The position numbers and the translations under genes were made by a program. Below are positions 24,686 to 38,567 of a stretch of DNA of 64,000 bases, piece by piece (positions within the stretch are counted from its first letter, which is position 1; every line of letters begins with the position of its first letter). Source of the DNA: Enoplosus armatus (lineage: Eukaryota; Chordata; Actinopteri; Centrarchiformes; Enoplosidae); the NCBI RefSeq assembly GCF_043641665.1, contig NC_092192.1:3631658-3695657 (forward strand). The letters run 5' to 3'. The notes under the pieces are model-generated. The model searched no databases. It saw nothing but the letters and a program-made list of their open reading frames with translations, and was not told where the DNA came from.

Positions 24686-27524
24686 TTTGAAGAGCTCAAA
24701 GCATAAGAGCCACTAACAGCCCTCGACAAATAATAATACATGTTGGACAAGTAAGCTCATGTCAAGTTGAAAATTAGCAGGTAGTGAAGCAGGCGGTGAA
24801 AAGTGTGTATTGCCTGTACGCTCTCTGTTTTGTAGAGTAGTCACCACGTCAGCTAATACAGTCCTAACACAACACAGAGTCCTCAATAGTTTTGATTGTT
24901 TCTGGTTATTACTTGATGGAGTTTGCTGAGTTGTCATGGAGATGGCTCAGTTATCATTTGACCTGGAGTTAAGGTTATATATTGTCAAACTACCATTTCC
25001 AGGGTCAGGACTTAACAAAGCTCCTCTCGAGCCACAGAAAACGCTGCTGTGCAACTTTTGTAAAGACTGAGTGGAACTGGCCATGATGACTAAACTTTAT
25101 GTATAAAATCAGTAGAGTGACCCTTACGCATCTTAATCATTTTGGTGGCCATGATTTTTATTTTATTTTATATTACTGCATGTAGCCAAGCATTTTTACA
25201 GGAAGAGTTTTACCCAACCCAGTGGCTCACCATCAATTACAAAGTTAAACAATCCAGAAAGATGTGCATATGGCCTAAAACAGCTTGATTAAAATGAATG
25301 GGCTTTCTTCTCAGTTTAAAGCGGAAGCACTTGCCCTTTTGGTCAAATCATTTTAACTGTGTCTAGACCTGCAAGCTGCCAAAATCCTGATTAAAATGTG
25401 TCTTTCCTGACACAACGGCAGCCAAATTCTAACCCCATTTTGAATGACATTAATCTGCATCAAGACCACATTCCTTTAATTTAAATGAAATTTGATTCTG
25501 ATTAATGTGGACATTAATACAAACACCTTAACAATTTGTAATTCCACAGTGACAGCATTGAAATGGAAGTAGCAAGAATGAAGATTAGAGTCAGTAATAC
25601 TTGAGTCACTGATGCCTTTACAAGTATTAACATTAATTCCTCTTAGCCTTTAAATTCATACATTCCTTAAACCCTAGTATATCAGTAAATGCAGAGTGGT
25701 GAGTCTGAAGACTAATGACTATTTTCATCGGTATGAGTGCGGTTACACCAGGCAGGCGTACAGACGAGAGCGTCCTTCATCCATTACGGCAGCACTCACA
25801 CCAGCAAGCTGTTTGGGAACATGTAAAAATCAGCGAGAAGTGGCAACACTCCTCCAGTTAATTAACAGGAATCTGGATGTGTTGGCATTGTAACAAACAC
25901 ACAGCCTACAGGAGAGGGAGGTGGGGGGAGATTGGGAGAGAAGGATGGATATTTGCGTCTGTCAGTCATTTTAATGAGACAGAGCCACGTGAATGAGCAG
26001 TGCGAGCAGTGCGATGCCATTGGTTGCATCCGTATCACTCCTTAAAAAGACTGTGTTAGTGGGAATCTGTTAAAATATGCACGCAAATTAGGCATCAAAT
26101 TGAACAAGAAACATGTTCGCAAACACATTTTCTCTTTTCACGTTTCTCCCGCAGTGTGCTGCTAAAACCACACCTGGACCACAACACATTCACGCTGTAT
26201 GTATGAATAAATGATGTGAACCGTATCGTAGAACTTGCAGATATTTACAATGTGCATATGGACTCAAATTCACACAGCAGATTGCTCATATTCTCAAGCC
26301 TTCTTTACTGATATGAAGCATCTACCAACCCTCTCCCTCCTCCACACACTCATCAGTATCTACCTGATTGCAGTCTCTCATTTCTGATGATAATTTCCAC
26401 TTCTTGCAAACAGTCACTTTAGAGTTTCTTAAGGGGCGCTATTGATGGATACACTGAGAGTAGAGCACAAGGTGAACTTAAAAAAAATAAATTATTTTTC
26501 CTTCTTAAATCTATAAAAAAAAAAAAAAGAGCACGAAGAGATCTTAAATAGAGATGGATCTTAAAACTTACAGATAATTCAAGTTTGGATTTTGTAAAAA
26601 CAGGAGCACGCTGCTGCTAGGGAGAAGTGTGTAAAAGGTTTTTAGTAGCCGGAGTTCACTTCCTCCTCCTGCTGCTCTGTCTTTCCTCAAGTGTTGGACT
26701 GCATCTTGACAGACATGCTGCCAGGCCGAATAATCTGTGACCACGTCTTCCCCTCTGACAGATGGAGTGGCAGATCTTTGCAGGGAAGTTTTGATCTGGT
26801 CCTTGGATGTCCTCCTCTGTTCCACGGAAGTGCACTGGCCTAGATGGTGGAGGCAGTTGGTGCTTTGTGTTAGAAAATGTCCTTTTCTGTTCAGAGAGAA
26901 ACTCAACATCCATGGCCAAACCAAATGAGCAAGACGAGTCTAAGTGGCCAGAGCTGGCTCCATGTAATGGAAGCATGTTGATAAAATGCACGAACTAAAT
27001 CTTTCTTGGTTGTTCCTCTCAACGAATTGGTGCACATGTACTTAAGCAGTTTCTCTACTTTGGGCTAGTTTTTAATGTGGGTGCAAACAAACCCACTAAA
27101 ATAGGCAAGTGTTAATTATGCAGATCAGGTGCTGCAGTGCAATTTGATCTTCCATTCTATTATGCAGTTCATTAAAGATCTGGTAACCCTTTTTCTTTTT
27201 CCAGAGCTTTCATCTGCATCTCACCGTCGTCCTCAGCGAAGGGAACACTCGCTCTGTATTTGAAAAGCTGTTATCGTGTGACGTGATGAGTTTCTGTATC
27301 TTCATTACAACAGAGCAAATTCCATCTGCTAAGGAAGAGCGTGAGAAGCGGTTGAAAGCTCTGGAAAAAGCTTGTAAATGGACCTTGAGTGAAGGTGTTT
27401 TCGTCGAACTAGATTATCAGTGTCTTCTAAAATAACTTTGTGGACTCTGTTACACACAAAAAGTCTTCATACCTGAATAGTAACATTGGATGTTAGTTGG
27501 TGCCTTCCACAAATGAAAAATGTC
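24686..27524. other. No gene recognised
   Basis: Overlapping frames at 26,568-26,998 on both strands reflect low stop density and not coding. An A-rich run lies at about 26,514-26,528. Confidence 0.5.
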
Positions 27525-27665
27525 TCTTCTGCCACCTCCATTGTTAAGGTTAATGTGTTATGTTAATTAAGTTTAGGCAATTTAAACTACTTGGTTGAGG
27601 TTAGGGAAATATCATGGTCATGGTTAAAAGGAACTAAAATAGTCTGCTGGTAGGAGAGAGGATCC
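27525..27665 (+). repeat. Dispersed teleost repeat, family C
   Basis: GTTTAGGCAATTTAAACTAC, then TTGGTTGAGGTTAGGGAAAT and ATCATGGTCATGGTTAAAAG, match the copy near 22.5 kb and, inverted, the 37.8 kb copies. There is no open frame. Confidence 0.6.
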
Positions 27666-29619
27666 AAATTGCAGTCTGCAGTGTTAAAGTAGGCACAATT
27701 ATGTATTCCGACCTCCATCCAAAGGCTGGGTGTAGCGACTTACACCTCTGCTTTTTCTACTGAAAGAGTTCAGTCATTATTTTCACCATCACAGTCATTT
27801 TGCTGATGAGGACAGACATTAAAACACACAAGTCCACATTAAAAAAGAATATGATTTGCCCTTGATAAAACATATTTGCCGCACTGTAATTTGGAGTTCC
27901 ACATAATTGTATTCAGGATGCTGTATAATTGCGCTCTGGGACTCTACACCTCCTTCATAACTAGTCTTCTTTCACAGAAGAGGCCTGGGGTCTTTTCCCG
28001 GGCCAGTTTGGCAACTGTCTGCTGCTTTTAAAGGGGATGAGAGGAGCTGATGTGATTGGCCATATTGAGGCTCGCCCCAAGTCCACCTGCTGATAATGTA
28101 TTCCTCCTGCTAAGAGTGTATTCATCCTGCTCCAGCCACTTTTCTGTATTGTGCTGCGCTGCGTCAGTATTACGCTTGTGGCTACAGTCAGAAAAATTAA
28201 TTGGCCTCACCGGCAAGGGCTTACGACCGAAGTCTGTATTTGTGTTTGCACCCAGTTTGACAGATAACGCGTCTTTGGTGGAGTATTTATTTGGTTCAGT
28301 GTTGTGTGTGACACTACTTTAGCACGCTGTGTTTGGTAAGTGGATGGTACAAGCCATTTTATCATAATCTCAAAGCGATTAGCATCTGCTGTATAGCACA
28401 CAAGACTCGCTAGACTCGACTCAGAGGTGAGACTGTTATCAAACCTGATATTCCTGCTTGTGCTCCATAACTGAGCAGCAGACTTCTTTGTAAAAGTGAT
28501 CAGAGCAGCAATCATTTGCATACAGCTGAAACAGCAGCGTGAACTGATCATGACATACCTCATGGTAACCATCTTTGAGAATGCGACTATAGCATGATTA
28601 CAAACTTTTAAAATATATTCTCGCTCTAATTAAATTTGTGAATTTTGATGACGGTTTCAGATCTAAAGTCGCAGCAGAACACCGCCTGCAAATGTTCACA
28701 GACACTCCAAAACATGAATTCACTTCTGCGCCCGTTTGATGCCGTTTTCATAAATTATTGATGCACCCGTCTTCCTTCAGCCCTGCCTCCAACTTCTTCA
28801 TCCTGGGAGATTATCAATGAGGCCTCCTCTTGAGCTTCCTCTTTTGTTCCCATCTGCTCGGCGTAGAGGCTGGAGCAGTTAGGGCCTCTGTCATGTTGAC
28901 GTGAGGACAGACTGGAGACGACACCTCCAGCTGTACCGTCTGTACCTGTCCCACCTGGAGCACCATCAATACTGTTTCCTCATGGTAGTGTAAATGTCAG
29001 ATAACTGATGGCTTTATACCGTCTTCCTCAACTTGCCACAGCTGATACTAGTTTTCTGTCCCACAAAAGAATCAATATGGAGATAAAGTTCTGAAAGACG
29101 GGGACAAATTGAGTTTTTTTTTTTTCTCCTGAGACAATTCAACAGCTGTTTAGCTGTGAAAGGTGGAGGGCTGTAATTGTTGTGTCAATTTCAGATGGCT
29201 TTATAGAAGGAGGTAAATTTCTATGATTAAACAGAGGTGTAAAGGTGAGTACCAGGAAAAAAGCAAACAGTACTACAATGGATGAGACAATAGAGGCTTA
29301 TGTACATTTCCACATGGATTAACATATGTATGTATGGTTATGTCATTCATCATGTCGCAGCCACAGCTGGCACCATCATGGTGGGATAAGAAGGTTACTG
29401 GGCCTCATGAATCCGTCTGTAGCCGTTTCTTACAACCATACGAATTTAAATCTTAATGGCTCTGGTTTTCATGCACACCTGTATCACAGTTATGATCAGG
29501 ATGTTCAGGATGTTTTAGATATAAATGTTTGCACATTTAACCCTTTGATCTTGCCCCTTCTTCTCAGTCATGAATCAAATCTGAACACCTAGATATGATA
29601 CTCGATTTATTGGTCAAAA

Positions 29620-29793
29620 TTAATATTGTAATTGTTAATCAATTAATCGTTTAAATAATTTTTCAAGCAAAAATGCCACACATTTGATGGTTCCAGAGGA
29701 TTCTAGACTTTTGGTCAAGTGTTTTATAGAATAAATAATCAATTGAGAAAATAAAAGTCAAATTAAAGAAAATAATCGTTAGTTGCAGCCCTA
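29620..29793. repeat. Dispersed teleost repeat ending TAATCGTTAGTTGCAGCCCT
   Basis: It begins with AATTGTTAATCAATTAATCG and ends with AATAATCGTTAGTTGCAGCC followed by CTA, with ATCAATTGAGAAAATAAAAG between. The two halves are partly inverted around the ATCAATTAATCG cores. I know similar wording from many fish sequences; the class is unassigned. Confidence 0.5.
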
Positions 29794-29961
29794 TGACTTA
29801 AACTTCAACATCTCCATAAATGCCCATGAATGTGCTTTGAAATCATAGGAAAATAATACTCCTAATAACTTCAGATTTTGCCTCATGAACATCATGTTTG
29901 GAAATTTTCTTTAATAATATTATCAAAAGTCATCAAATGATTATTGCCTATACATCCATGA

Positions 29962-30013
29962 CAGGAAACGTACTTCCTGCTTGCATCACCCAAAGCATTG
30001 TGGGAACTGTAGT
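29962..30013. promoter_or_regulatory. Palindromic ETS-like sites plus ZNF143-like motif
   Basis: CAGGAAACGTACTTCCTG is an inverted pair of GGAA/TTCC cores. Fifteen bases later GCATTGTGGGAACTGTAGT fits, on the minus strand, the ACTACANNTCCCANNATGC motif bound by ZNF143. Such pairs are usual at housekeeping promoters, but similar wording also occurs inside some repeats. Confidence 0.35.
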
Positions 30014-33000
30014 TCTAAAAATCAGAATGTGATTATCCCAAATAGAAGTAAGAAAAAGAAAAACCAATAGGACTGACAAAATTCACGAATTTTTGTTCTT
30101 AGTTATTTAGTAGGTCTAAAAAAAGGAAATATGGTGATAAATGATGATGATACACACTGAAATTAAAGTGAATGTCTGACACTGCAGTGCAGCGATGAAA
30201 TTGTACTGTCACTCCTGTCTGCCATCACTGATGTGAAGAAGCTAAATCCAGAAAAGTGGTAGTACTGCAGCCAAAAACCAAAGTGGGTTCATCCTCAGTT
30301 TTGAGGTTACTCGGTCAGTACAGAAATGCTGGATGTCTGACTGCCTTCACACACTATCAGAAACTTCACATTATGTAAACAGGGAGATGGATAATCAAGT
30401 CTGCTCCTTGTAAAAATGATCTCCTTTAATTTATCTCCTTGACTACATCTAAACCAGCATAACATTAAAAACTGGGACGTTCGTGTGAATGCACAGTAAA
30501 AGTGAGTTCTGTAGTAGTAGTAGTGTTAAACATCACGGCTTCGCTACACATGTATGCAGAAGAAGTGATGCGAAATTACCATAATGTAAACTGAAAGGAA
30601 GTGAATGGATTGGAATTAACTGCAACAAAAGATAACAGTGTTCAGATAGATGTTATTTACTGGGCACCCGATTGGTTCGTAAGGGGACAAATTTGGGTCA
30701 CTTAGCGTAACAGTGCTTTCACATCTTATATTCAGTGCTGCTCACTCGCCTGGTGTTACAGTTTCCATTATCATGGGCAGGGGAAACAGCAGAGGCTAAT
30801 CTTTCCATGACCAAGTAGATTAAGCTTGCATAGCAGTTTTTTGCATAACAGAAGCAGAATTATTGTTTGCAAAGTGCTAAGGCAACAGCACTCTGACCTT
30901 GTGCTGGGTATTACTCACTTGCCCGCTGGTACAGTCTCGGATACAGAGTGTGTGTCTGCTGCTGGAGTGGCTAATTGATCTGTGAGAGAAAATTACTTTG
31001 GGATGGAATGTATTTTATTTTTTCAATGTGGACAAAAGACTTTGCCAAACAGGCCAATAGTGTACATTATGACAGCAGGAATACAATTAATTGAATCTGT
31101 TCTTTTTGACAGTACGATGCATGACAATGGACCTGGTGGTGCTTGTAATTATATAAGCACTGTGTCATCTACAGCAACAGTTGCTGCTTCAGGCACTGTA
31201 AAATTATATCCACTTCCCGTTTGGGTTGAAGCCTTTGTGTCATAAATCAATCCTGCATATTTTGGGGGAAATCCTACGAGGGTTCAAAAAAAACAACACA
31301 CATCATAGACCAGTTTTCACGCACATGGTCTCATCTTTATACAACTGTGCTACCAAAACTATTTGAGAAATGACCTATTATATAAATATACTGCATTTAA
31401 TATAAATTGCCAACCAACAGGGATTGATATATACTAAGATTAGGACTGATGATACCTTTGCTGAACTTGGTTGCATTTTCTGACTGTTTGCGGAGTTTGA
31501 TTCGTACCGCGTCTACACTGGTACATACTGTCTCCAGGAAATAGCCATATGCCCACCCCAGCTCTAAAGTTCGACATGACAAAAGCTCTTGGCTTTTCCC
31601 GCCTACTCAGCTTTTATGTTACCAAGCTAACTGTCGGCCATGTGAATGGAAGCATATACAACCTTAAATAGTGTTACAAACTCACTCGGTACTGTGTGAC
31701 AAAGTTTAGCTTGCTTTAAGCAGTGTGGGTGGTGACTGAATTATGTTTTCCCCTCATGGCTTACTGTAGGTGTATGTACTCGTATACTGAGACCCGTATA
31801 CTCGACTCGACCTGACTCGACTTGGCTGCTGTATACTCACTACCCTCGACACTTCCTGTGGATGCCAAACAGCAGCCCGTACGTCGAAGAATACCAAAGA
31901 GACCACTTCGGGGCTCACCAGATTCGTTCACTTACCAGACTCAGAGTCATTTGGATTTATTCTCTAGAGACCATGAATATGTGTATAAACCTTCACACCT
32001 TCATCTGTCTAGCAGTTGTTAAGATTTTTACTTTGAACCAAAGTGGTGGAAAGTCAGGCAGACTGCAATGTCAGTCTGTCAGACCCCCTTAGATATGACA
32101 CTTGCGTCCATACATGGCTGTAGTCTCTGGCATTTTAGTGCAAGCCGTAAAATGGAAGGAGGATGCCATAGTCTTGTGATGAGCTTTGACCTCCTTGGTT
32201 CTCACTTTAACAATTCACAGATTATTTCATGTGTTTACTGTGTCTGGCCATTCGGTTGCTCTCCGTTTCTTTCGCCGCTCTCTTAGATGGCCGAGGACAA
32301 GTAACGCTGCCACCGCTAATCTCCCATTCACAAGTTTTATCACCATGACAGAGAGGGAGTTGCGATAGAGCACTCTGCAGGCTGAGTAATCCTTTTGACA
32401 AAATTGCTAGCACTGTTTATTCAACGGCTATGACTGCAGCACAGAGGAGAGGCTCCATATCTAGAATAGGAGGCACACACTGGCAACCTGGACACATTTC
32501 TGTGAACAGCAGCCGTGACATTTGTGTTAGCCCTGGCTTGTATAATGATGTTATTGGTATTTGGTAGAGTGCTATCCACTTGGTTTGAAACGTCTTGATC
32601 CATTGTACCATACTGAGGTCCAGATAAAGCCTTTTTGCCTACTGTGCCTAAATCAAGCTTGTTTTGTTAGACTTGTTTGGCTTCAGGAAATAGTGGAGTA
32701 CCCGGGAGTAAATATGACAGTTTCAGTTACTTGACACTTTTCAATGAACATTAAAATTCAAGAGAAAAGAAATCATAAAGTTATTGCAGGTGTTTGTGCC
32801 TGGATTAAAATTCTGGTCTGGAACAATGGAAACCAAACCGCGACATCGGCCAACTGATAGAAATTCCCCATGCTCGGATTTCCCCTCATGGATGTTTCTC
32901 CTGCAAGGTTACCATTAGTATCTTTACAGTCTCCAGTGAAGCCACTCAGGTAGGCCTCTGCCCCGTTTAATGGTCTGAAAACAAATGCGTAGACTTCTTC

Positions 33001-36000
33001 CTGTGCAAGGTCCATTAGAGAACAATGCTCAATCTGACATTCACGACATCCACTTAACCAGCGTCCATGTTGGCAAGCCTCTTTGTTATCCGCCTATTCC
33101 TTTGTCTCGGCTGTTTGATCCCTGAACAAACAGTTCCTTTACCCTCCTATTCATTTTTCAAACCCAAAGCCATAATATCTCCCCAGACATTGAGCGCTAC
33201 CCCATACATGCCTCTAAGTGGAGAGCTCCAATGCATTCCATTAGCCTCTCGAGCAGAGTGTTAACCTTAGCCTTTGTGGCGTAGCAGGAAAACTGCTCTG
33301 GAGGGAGGACTCCGTCACTTTTCCTGTATTCGCTGTGGTTCTTCAGTGCGTAAAAAGTTCCATTCACTCCCCGAGTGCTTTTAAAGTCAAAAACCTGAGA
33401 CTCTATTGTTCTTTGCTCTCAATCAATAAAACATATGCTTCCACATGCCAGGGTTTCGTGAATATTTAATCTCACCACTTGTGTCCTTTTATCTGCTAAA
33501 TCACTAAAGAAAGATCAGGAAATCTTTGCTAGTCGGTGACTTTGAATTGTTTCCTTTTATACGCCCCATTTGAAGCAAGGAAACAATAAATGTAGAATCA
33601 CAAAGGGATTGGAAAACCTGTTGAAAGTGCTAGTCTTTTGTCAGTCGCATCCATCCTTACGTACCACTTTGCTTGATGTTTCCATCAGTGTCTACATACC
33701 TACTGCATGCTTTTGTTCACATCTCATTATCAAAGAATTGTGTTTATGAGATGCAAATATATCTCAGTCATACTCGCTCTGAAACATCTACACAGCCGTA
33801 CCACGGGGTTAAAGTCTTCAATTAAATCAGTGTGAAATCATCATAACTCACAATTTCAATCTGTCTATTATCAGTATCGAAGTGTGCTGGTTTTGAAAGA
33901 AGCTTGCATTCAAACAACGGTGAAGATAAAACATACAATGATTGATACAAAGATTGATATCAGATTAAATCACTTTTTATCATAAATATTCAGTAGTGGA
34001 AATATTATTTATTTTAAATGCACAATACAAAGTAAACAGTGCATTTATGTAAATCTTATGTTATATTAGCATCAGCATCAGTCCTGCCGACACTTTGGAT
34101 GTCACTGTGCAATTGCTGAATTTCATATTTTGCAGAAATCCCCACCTTTATGTCAACTATCAGCTCTTTGAAAGTGTAAAGGGACTGAAGAGCAGAGGGG
34201 AAAAAAATGAAGAATGCATACTTTAAAATGTGTTATCTAACCCCTGTTTGGCTACCAGCAAGTTATTTTCCAACTTTAATCTGAGGAGAGGAGAAATAAA
34301 CTACTTCTAAGCAATATAAATTATTGCAGAGACAGTGCATTTGGTACATAGACTTTATTTTTCAAGATCCACCTGTTCTAAAGCTGACTGTCCTTCTTGG
34401 CTGTATTTTCAGTTATGTTATTGCCTTGGTTTTGCAGTAGAACTCATAAAATTGTAAATATTACATTAGTGTTGGGTCAGCAAGGTTTAGTGTCTGTTTA
34501 GAAAATGCTGCATCGTATATACAACTAAAACTAAAAAATATTCCTCGTTAGACGTACTGTGCCTAACTATACAAAAGCTACTTGTCTGCAGTTTGTTTTC
34601 TGTATTTTGAGCTGTAGTGTGCGAATTAATCTATGATTCCTCTATTGTACAAACAACAATATTTATGGGCCTTTTTACAGTATAATACCTACAGAAAGCT
34701 CCCAGTTTTCTTCAGTCTCAGAGTCTGTAATAAGATCTGTTCACCGCACTAAAGATTTCTCGGATGTTTTCTCTGTCTGATGGCACTCCCTTCACATCAC
34801 ATCACCCCATAATAAACCCTGACATTTAGCCTTTAGGCACATTAAAACTTTTATTACGCTCCACTCTCATGCTCCTAGCACAGGCTGCACCTTGTCACTG
34901 TATCATGTTGATAGGAACTTAATTCTCTGATAACTGCATATAAACCTTGCACATTATTATAAAAACCCCTTTGTTTTCACTCCAACCGATGGAAAACAGA
35001 TTAAGTCAAAGTAGAAGCCAGTCACTGGTAATTAAGACAATTCATTTGATTTTGTCATTTGTCCTAAATGATTATTGTTGTCTTTATTGCGGAAATCAGC
35101 ATTTTGCCTCTGTGTTCATTCATAATTCGGCTATGAATGCGTTCTGATCTCATAAAGTTATGCAGTAATATTGTAGTTTCGTTGAGTAAGAAAAACAATG
35201 TACAAACCCCAAAACTTATATCTCCACATTGTGTTCTTTCTCTGGAGCTTCGGGCTATGCTAATATCTGTTTTCATCATTTTTACTGAGGTATATTTAAC
35301 ACTACAAAGAATAAATGGCCTCCAGATTACATCTTTGTTGGGCTCATTCAGAGTGTCACAACAAATGAATTCAAAACTGTTTGCAGATTTGGTGTGTGTG
35401 ATATTATGCACATAATAAATCAGCTTTGTCTTCAGTGAATGCCCCTTTAAGCTTTTTAAAAAGAAGTGAGAAATTGCAGCATACAGCTCCATTTAGATGA
35501 AGTCAAATTTTAGTTTAATAATAATAATAAAATCCTCTCGCTTCAGTGTGTCTCATTCAAATCAAATCCTTAGAATTACTATAGCGTGTCTGAGTCTCAC
35601 AAATGCCATGTCTCGCTAAGAAAACTCACTGCCCTGATCTTAAGCCGTCTTATGGTAAATAGTTGATTGAGTGCCTACTGAAGTGAAGTGCACATAGTCA
35701 TTTACATATATGTGAAGAAGAGACTATATTCTGAAACAGCTATTGGTGGGAAAAACTTTTATTTGTGGTATCTGACCCTGCAGATAGTTTGGGGTTTATT
35801 TGTCCATTTTTTTTGGCATATCCGTCTCTGAAATTTCCACCTCCAAAAAGTTCAACAGCATCTCTTACTCCACAGACCTCCCTGTAATCATGTTTCACTG
35901 GAACCACTTTCTACTGGAGAAATTGTTCATTGATTTGTATTTTGGTTTTTGTCATACTTCTTGTACCATCTACTACCTCTGTTCTGTATGCTGTGGACAC

Positions 36001-37752
36001 TTATTTCATCAGCTGTCTGTATTGTGACTCCATACAGTAGTCTTGCCTCCAGCAAGTGGCATGACACTGCAGCAGGTGTCTTCATACAGGATAGAAGTGG
36101 TTGGCCAAAAAATGTTTTGCAAAAAAAATCCCATCAAAAGCGAAAAGCAGAAACTCCCGGAATCAACTGTCTTCACTAAGTAGGCAGTTTCTGGGAAGTA
36201 ATACCTTTTATAGGGATTAATCTCGCAGAGCAATATTAGTGAGCTGTTATGTGCAAATGTCAATTTGCAGAAAGGGTGGAAATATTGCAATGGAGGGGAT
36301 ACTGGTTTGTTCAGTATTATGTAGAAATACCTTGTAGAAAAAATATCCTCAGGCAGTGATTCCATGGTTTGGACATTATGATGGCCAGTAATGTCAAGTT
36401 GTCTGACAGCTTAATGGCCGAGTTCAGTGGAAGGAATTCGACACTTGCAGCAATTTCCAGAGTAATATGGATGTTTCGAGAGTTAGGCCATGCAGGGGAT
36501 TTCAGTCCCAAAAAGTAGAGCGTAACATTTTCACCAAATTTGGTTACTCTTGCAAGTTGACTGCCAAAATTTCACAACAGTGATTTAGCACAGACACAGA
36601 TACTGTATGATAGTGTTGGAAAACATACTGAATGAAGACTGGTCTGCTGGTGCCATTTAAGAAATTAAAACCATGTTAAAAACACTAGTATTGTACATTC
36701 AACACCATATATAGTAAGTGTGTTTTCAAGCAAGTTACAAAAACATTTTATTTTTCAAAAGTTGAGTTTTAGTTAGTCATGTCCTAAAGGCTTCTCATTC
36801 TTGATGTATGTTTACGATGATCATTTTCCGTGTTAAGATGCTGTGCTCTCTCCCAGTTTCCCAGGGTTTTATTGAGGTTGGAGATAAGACTTGAGTTCAT
36901 TCTGTCTGTGTTGCTTCTAGTCCTTCCACTCAATGACTAAACATTTGAGCTAAAACATTTTATGTCTCTTAAATCTGCCACTGGAGAAAAGACTCTGTGT
37001 TACTATGCTGGCATCAAGATCTTGCGCTCTAAGCCCCTACTTGTCCAGGAGAAAGTGCTTTTCCTGACACCCCCTTTTTAACTTGTTGTTATGGTGATTT
37101 GGCTGCGAGTTGTGTAACCCGTCACCATGGGAACAAAACAACTAAAAGCTGTGTGTTTGTGTGACAGTGATATGAAGGAAATCTGAAACAAAGATATCCT
37201 TTTCTCCTTCCCGAAAGCACTGAGGCATTCCACTCAGAAAGCTCCACACTGGCCGCGCGGTGGCCATGACACTATGAAGGGCTGCCGTACAATAGACCTC
37301 CACCACAATAGACCAAAGGCTGCTGTTGCTGTTTTTATTTGAAAAGCATCACAAGCAGTGGATAAGCTGTGAAACTAAAATGTCATGTGGGTCCCATGAG
37401 GGGAAAATGAGAATGTTGATTTCGCCCGAGCCTCTTGACCCGAAAATCAAGGGTGTATGATGTCATGCGAAAATATTTTACCCTAGTGATACAAGAGAGG
37501 CTAGTGAGGTGTCTGCCTAACCTTTTTTGAACAAAGAAATGGGCTCAGTACATTCTGTATGTTTATGTTATAGTTGGACTAGATGATTTGCCCAGTCTTG
37601 GCTCCCTGAGTAGACAACCAGCACCTGATGTTCTCCAAGCAAATTTAAGATTTGAGTTTAATTGATGGGGTAGTTAGACGAGGTTTTTTGGCTCAGTCAT
37701 GCCTGTAAAGCTGCATAAGAACGAGCAGAGGCTCTGATTACAACATGGACCA
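30014..37752. other. 7.7 kb with no gene and few recognisable repeats
   Basis: This is the largest stretch with neither a recognisable exon nor a strong repeat. Frames are short; the longest (minus, 35,064-35,492, 142 codons) has no family features. A CTCGACTCGACCTGACTCGA run near 31,801 is a small degenerate repeat. Low repeat content over this length would fit a regulatory desert near a developmental or neural gene, but this is inference. Confidence 0.4.
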
Positions 37753-38035
37753 ATTTAACCAAGACCACAATCTTTCCCTAATTTCAACCAACTGCTGTTA
37801 ATGCCTAAACATAACCAGGAAAGGAAACGAATTATGTTGTCACTGAACATTTTGCTGACACCTTCAGGATCAACATTTCGTGACTTTTGACAAATTAATT
37901 AACAAGATATCACGTAAACTGGGCGACATCGCGTTTCTTTCACAATGCTGTTGCTATCGCAAATTAGTAGTATGCGAACATAATTTGTAGGAGACAGGGT
38001 TGTTAACCAAGACCACAATCTTTCCCTAACCTTAA
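37753..38035 (-). repeat. Dispersed teleost repeat, family C (two copies of a motif, minus strand)
   Basis: AACCAAGACCACAATCTTTC followed by CCTAA occurs at about 37,757 and again at about 38,005. Reverse-complemented it reads TTAGGGAAAGATTGTGGT, then CTTGGTT, matching the TTGGTTGAGGTTAGGGAAAT stretch near 27,591. The intervening 170 bases probably belong to the same element. Confidence 0.6.
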
Positions 38036-38268
38036 AGGACATGTCCAGACTGTAACCCCCCCGGGGACAAAATCTACAGTCTTCCTTCTGAGAAAAAATG
38101 AATTCTCAAGTTCAACTTTCTTCAGGCTTCAGCAGTCTGAGTTAGACAAACCAAGTGGGTATTTTCCATAATTACAGTCTTTGTAATTCAAAATTCCCTC
38201 ATTGAAACTGTCCTGCGAATGTGTTACCTGTCAGTCCATGTGACTAATGTCACTAGAAGACCTTCACC

Positions 38269-38567
38269 ATTATAACCTTCAAGAAGGTATAATTTTGTTG
38301 AAACTGTTTCAGAGAGATGTCGATTCAACTTTATGGACATTTTGGAGGATGTAGTTTGTGGTGCTGCTGAATTGTATTGTGTTATAATGAAAGGTGGTGC
38401 TAATATTTAGTTTACCATCATTTATATAAAAGTGATGGACAAAATATTAGAAACCCCTCTCGGCGTAATGTTATACAATTCAACAGCACCACAAACTACA
38501 GCCTCTAAAGAGAGCACAAAATTGAATCAATACCTCTCTTATTACAACCTTCCAGGAGGTATGATTT
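38269..38567. mobile_element. Foldback/MITE-like element with ~130-bp imperfect inverted arms
   Basis: The left arm holds GTAGTTTGTGGTGCTGCTGA followed by ATTGTATTG. The right arm holds the reverse complement, ATACAATTCAACAGCACC then ACAAACTACAGCC. The arms end in near-identical palindromes (AACCTTCAAGAAGGT and AACCTTCCAGGAGGT). The centre is near 38,415. There is no coding capacity. The right-arm wording resembles a dispersed teleost sequence I have seen before; the superfamily is unknown. Confidence 0.6.

Noticed and set aside
26568..26998. Overlapping open frames on both strands
   Set aside because: Double-strand openness without any recognisable family; treated as chance.
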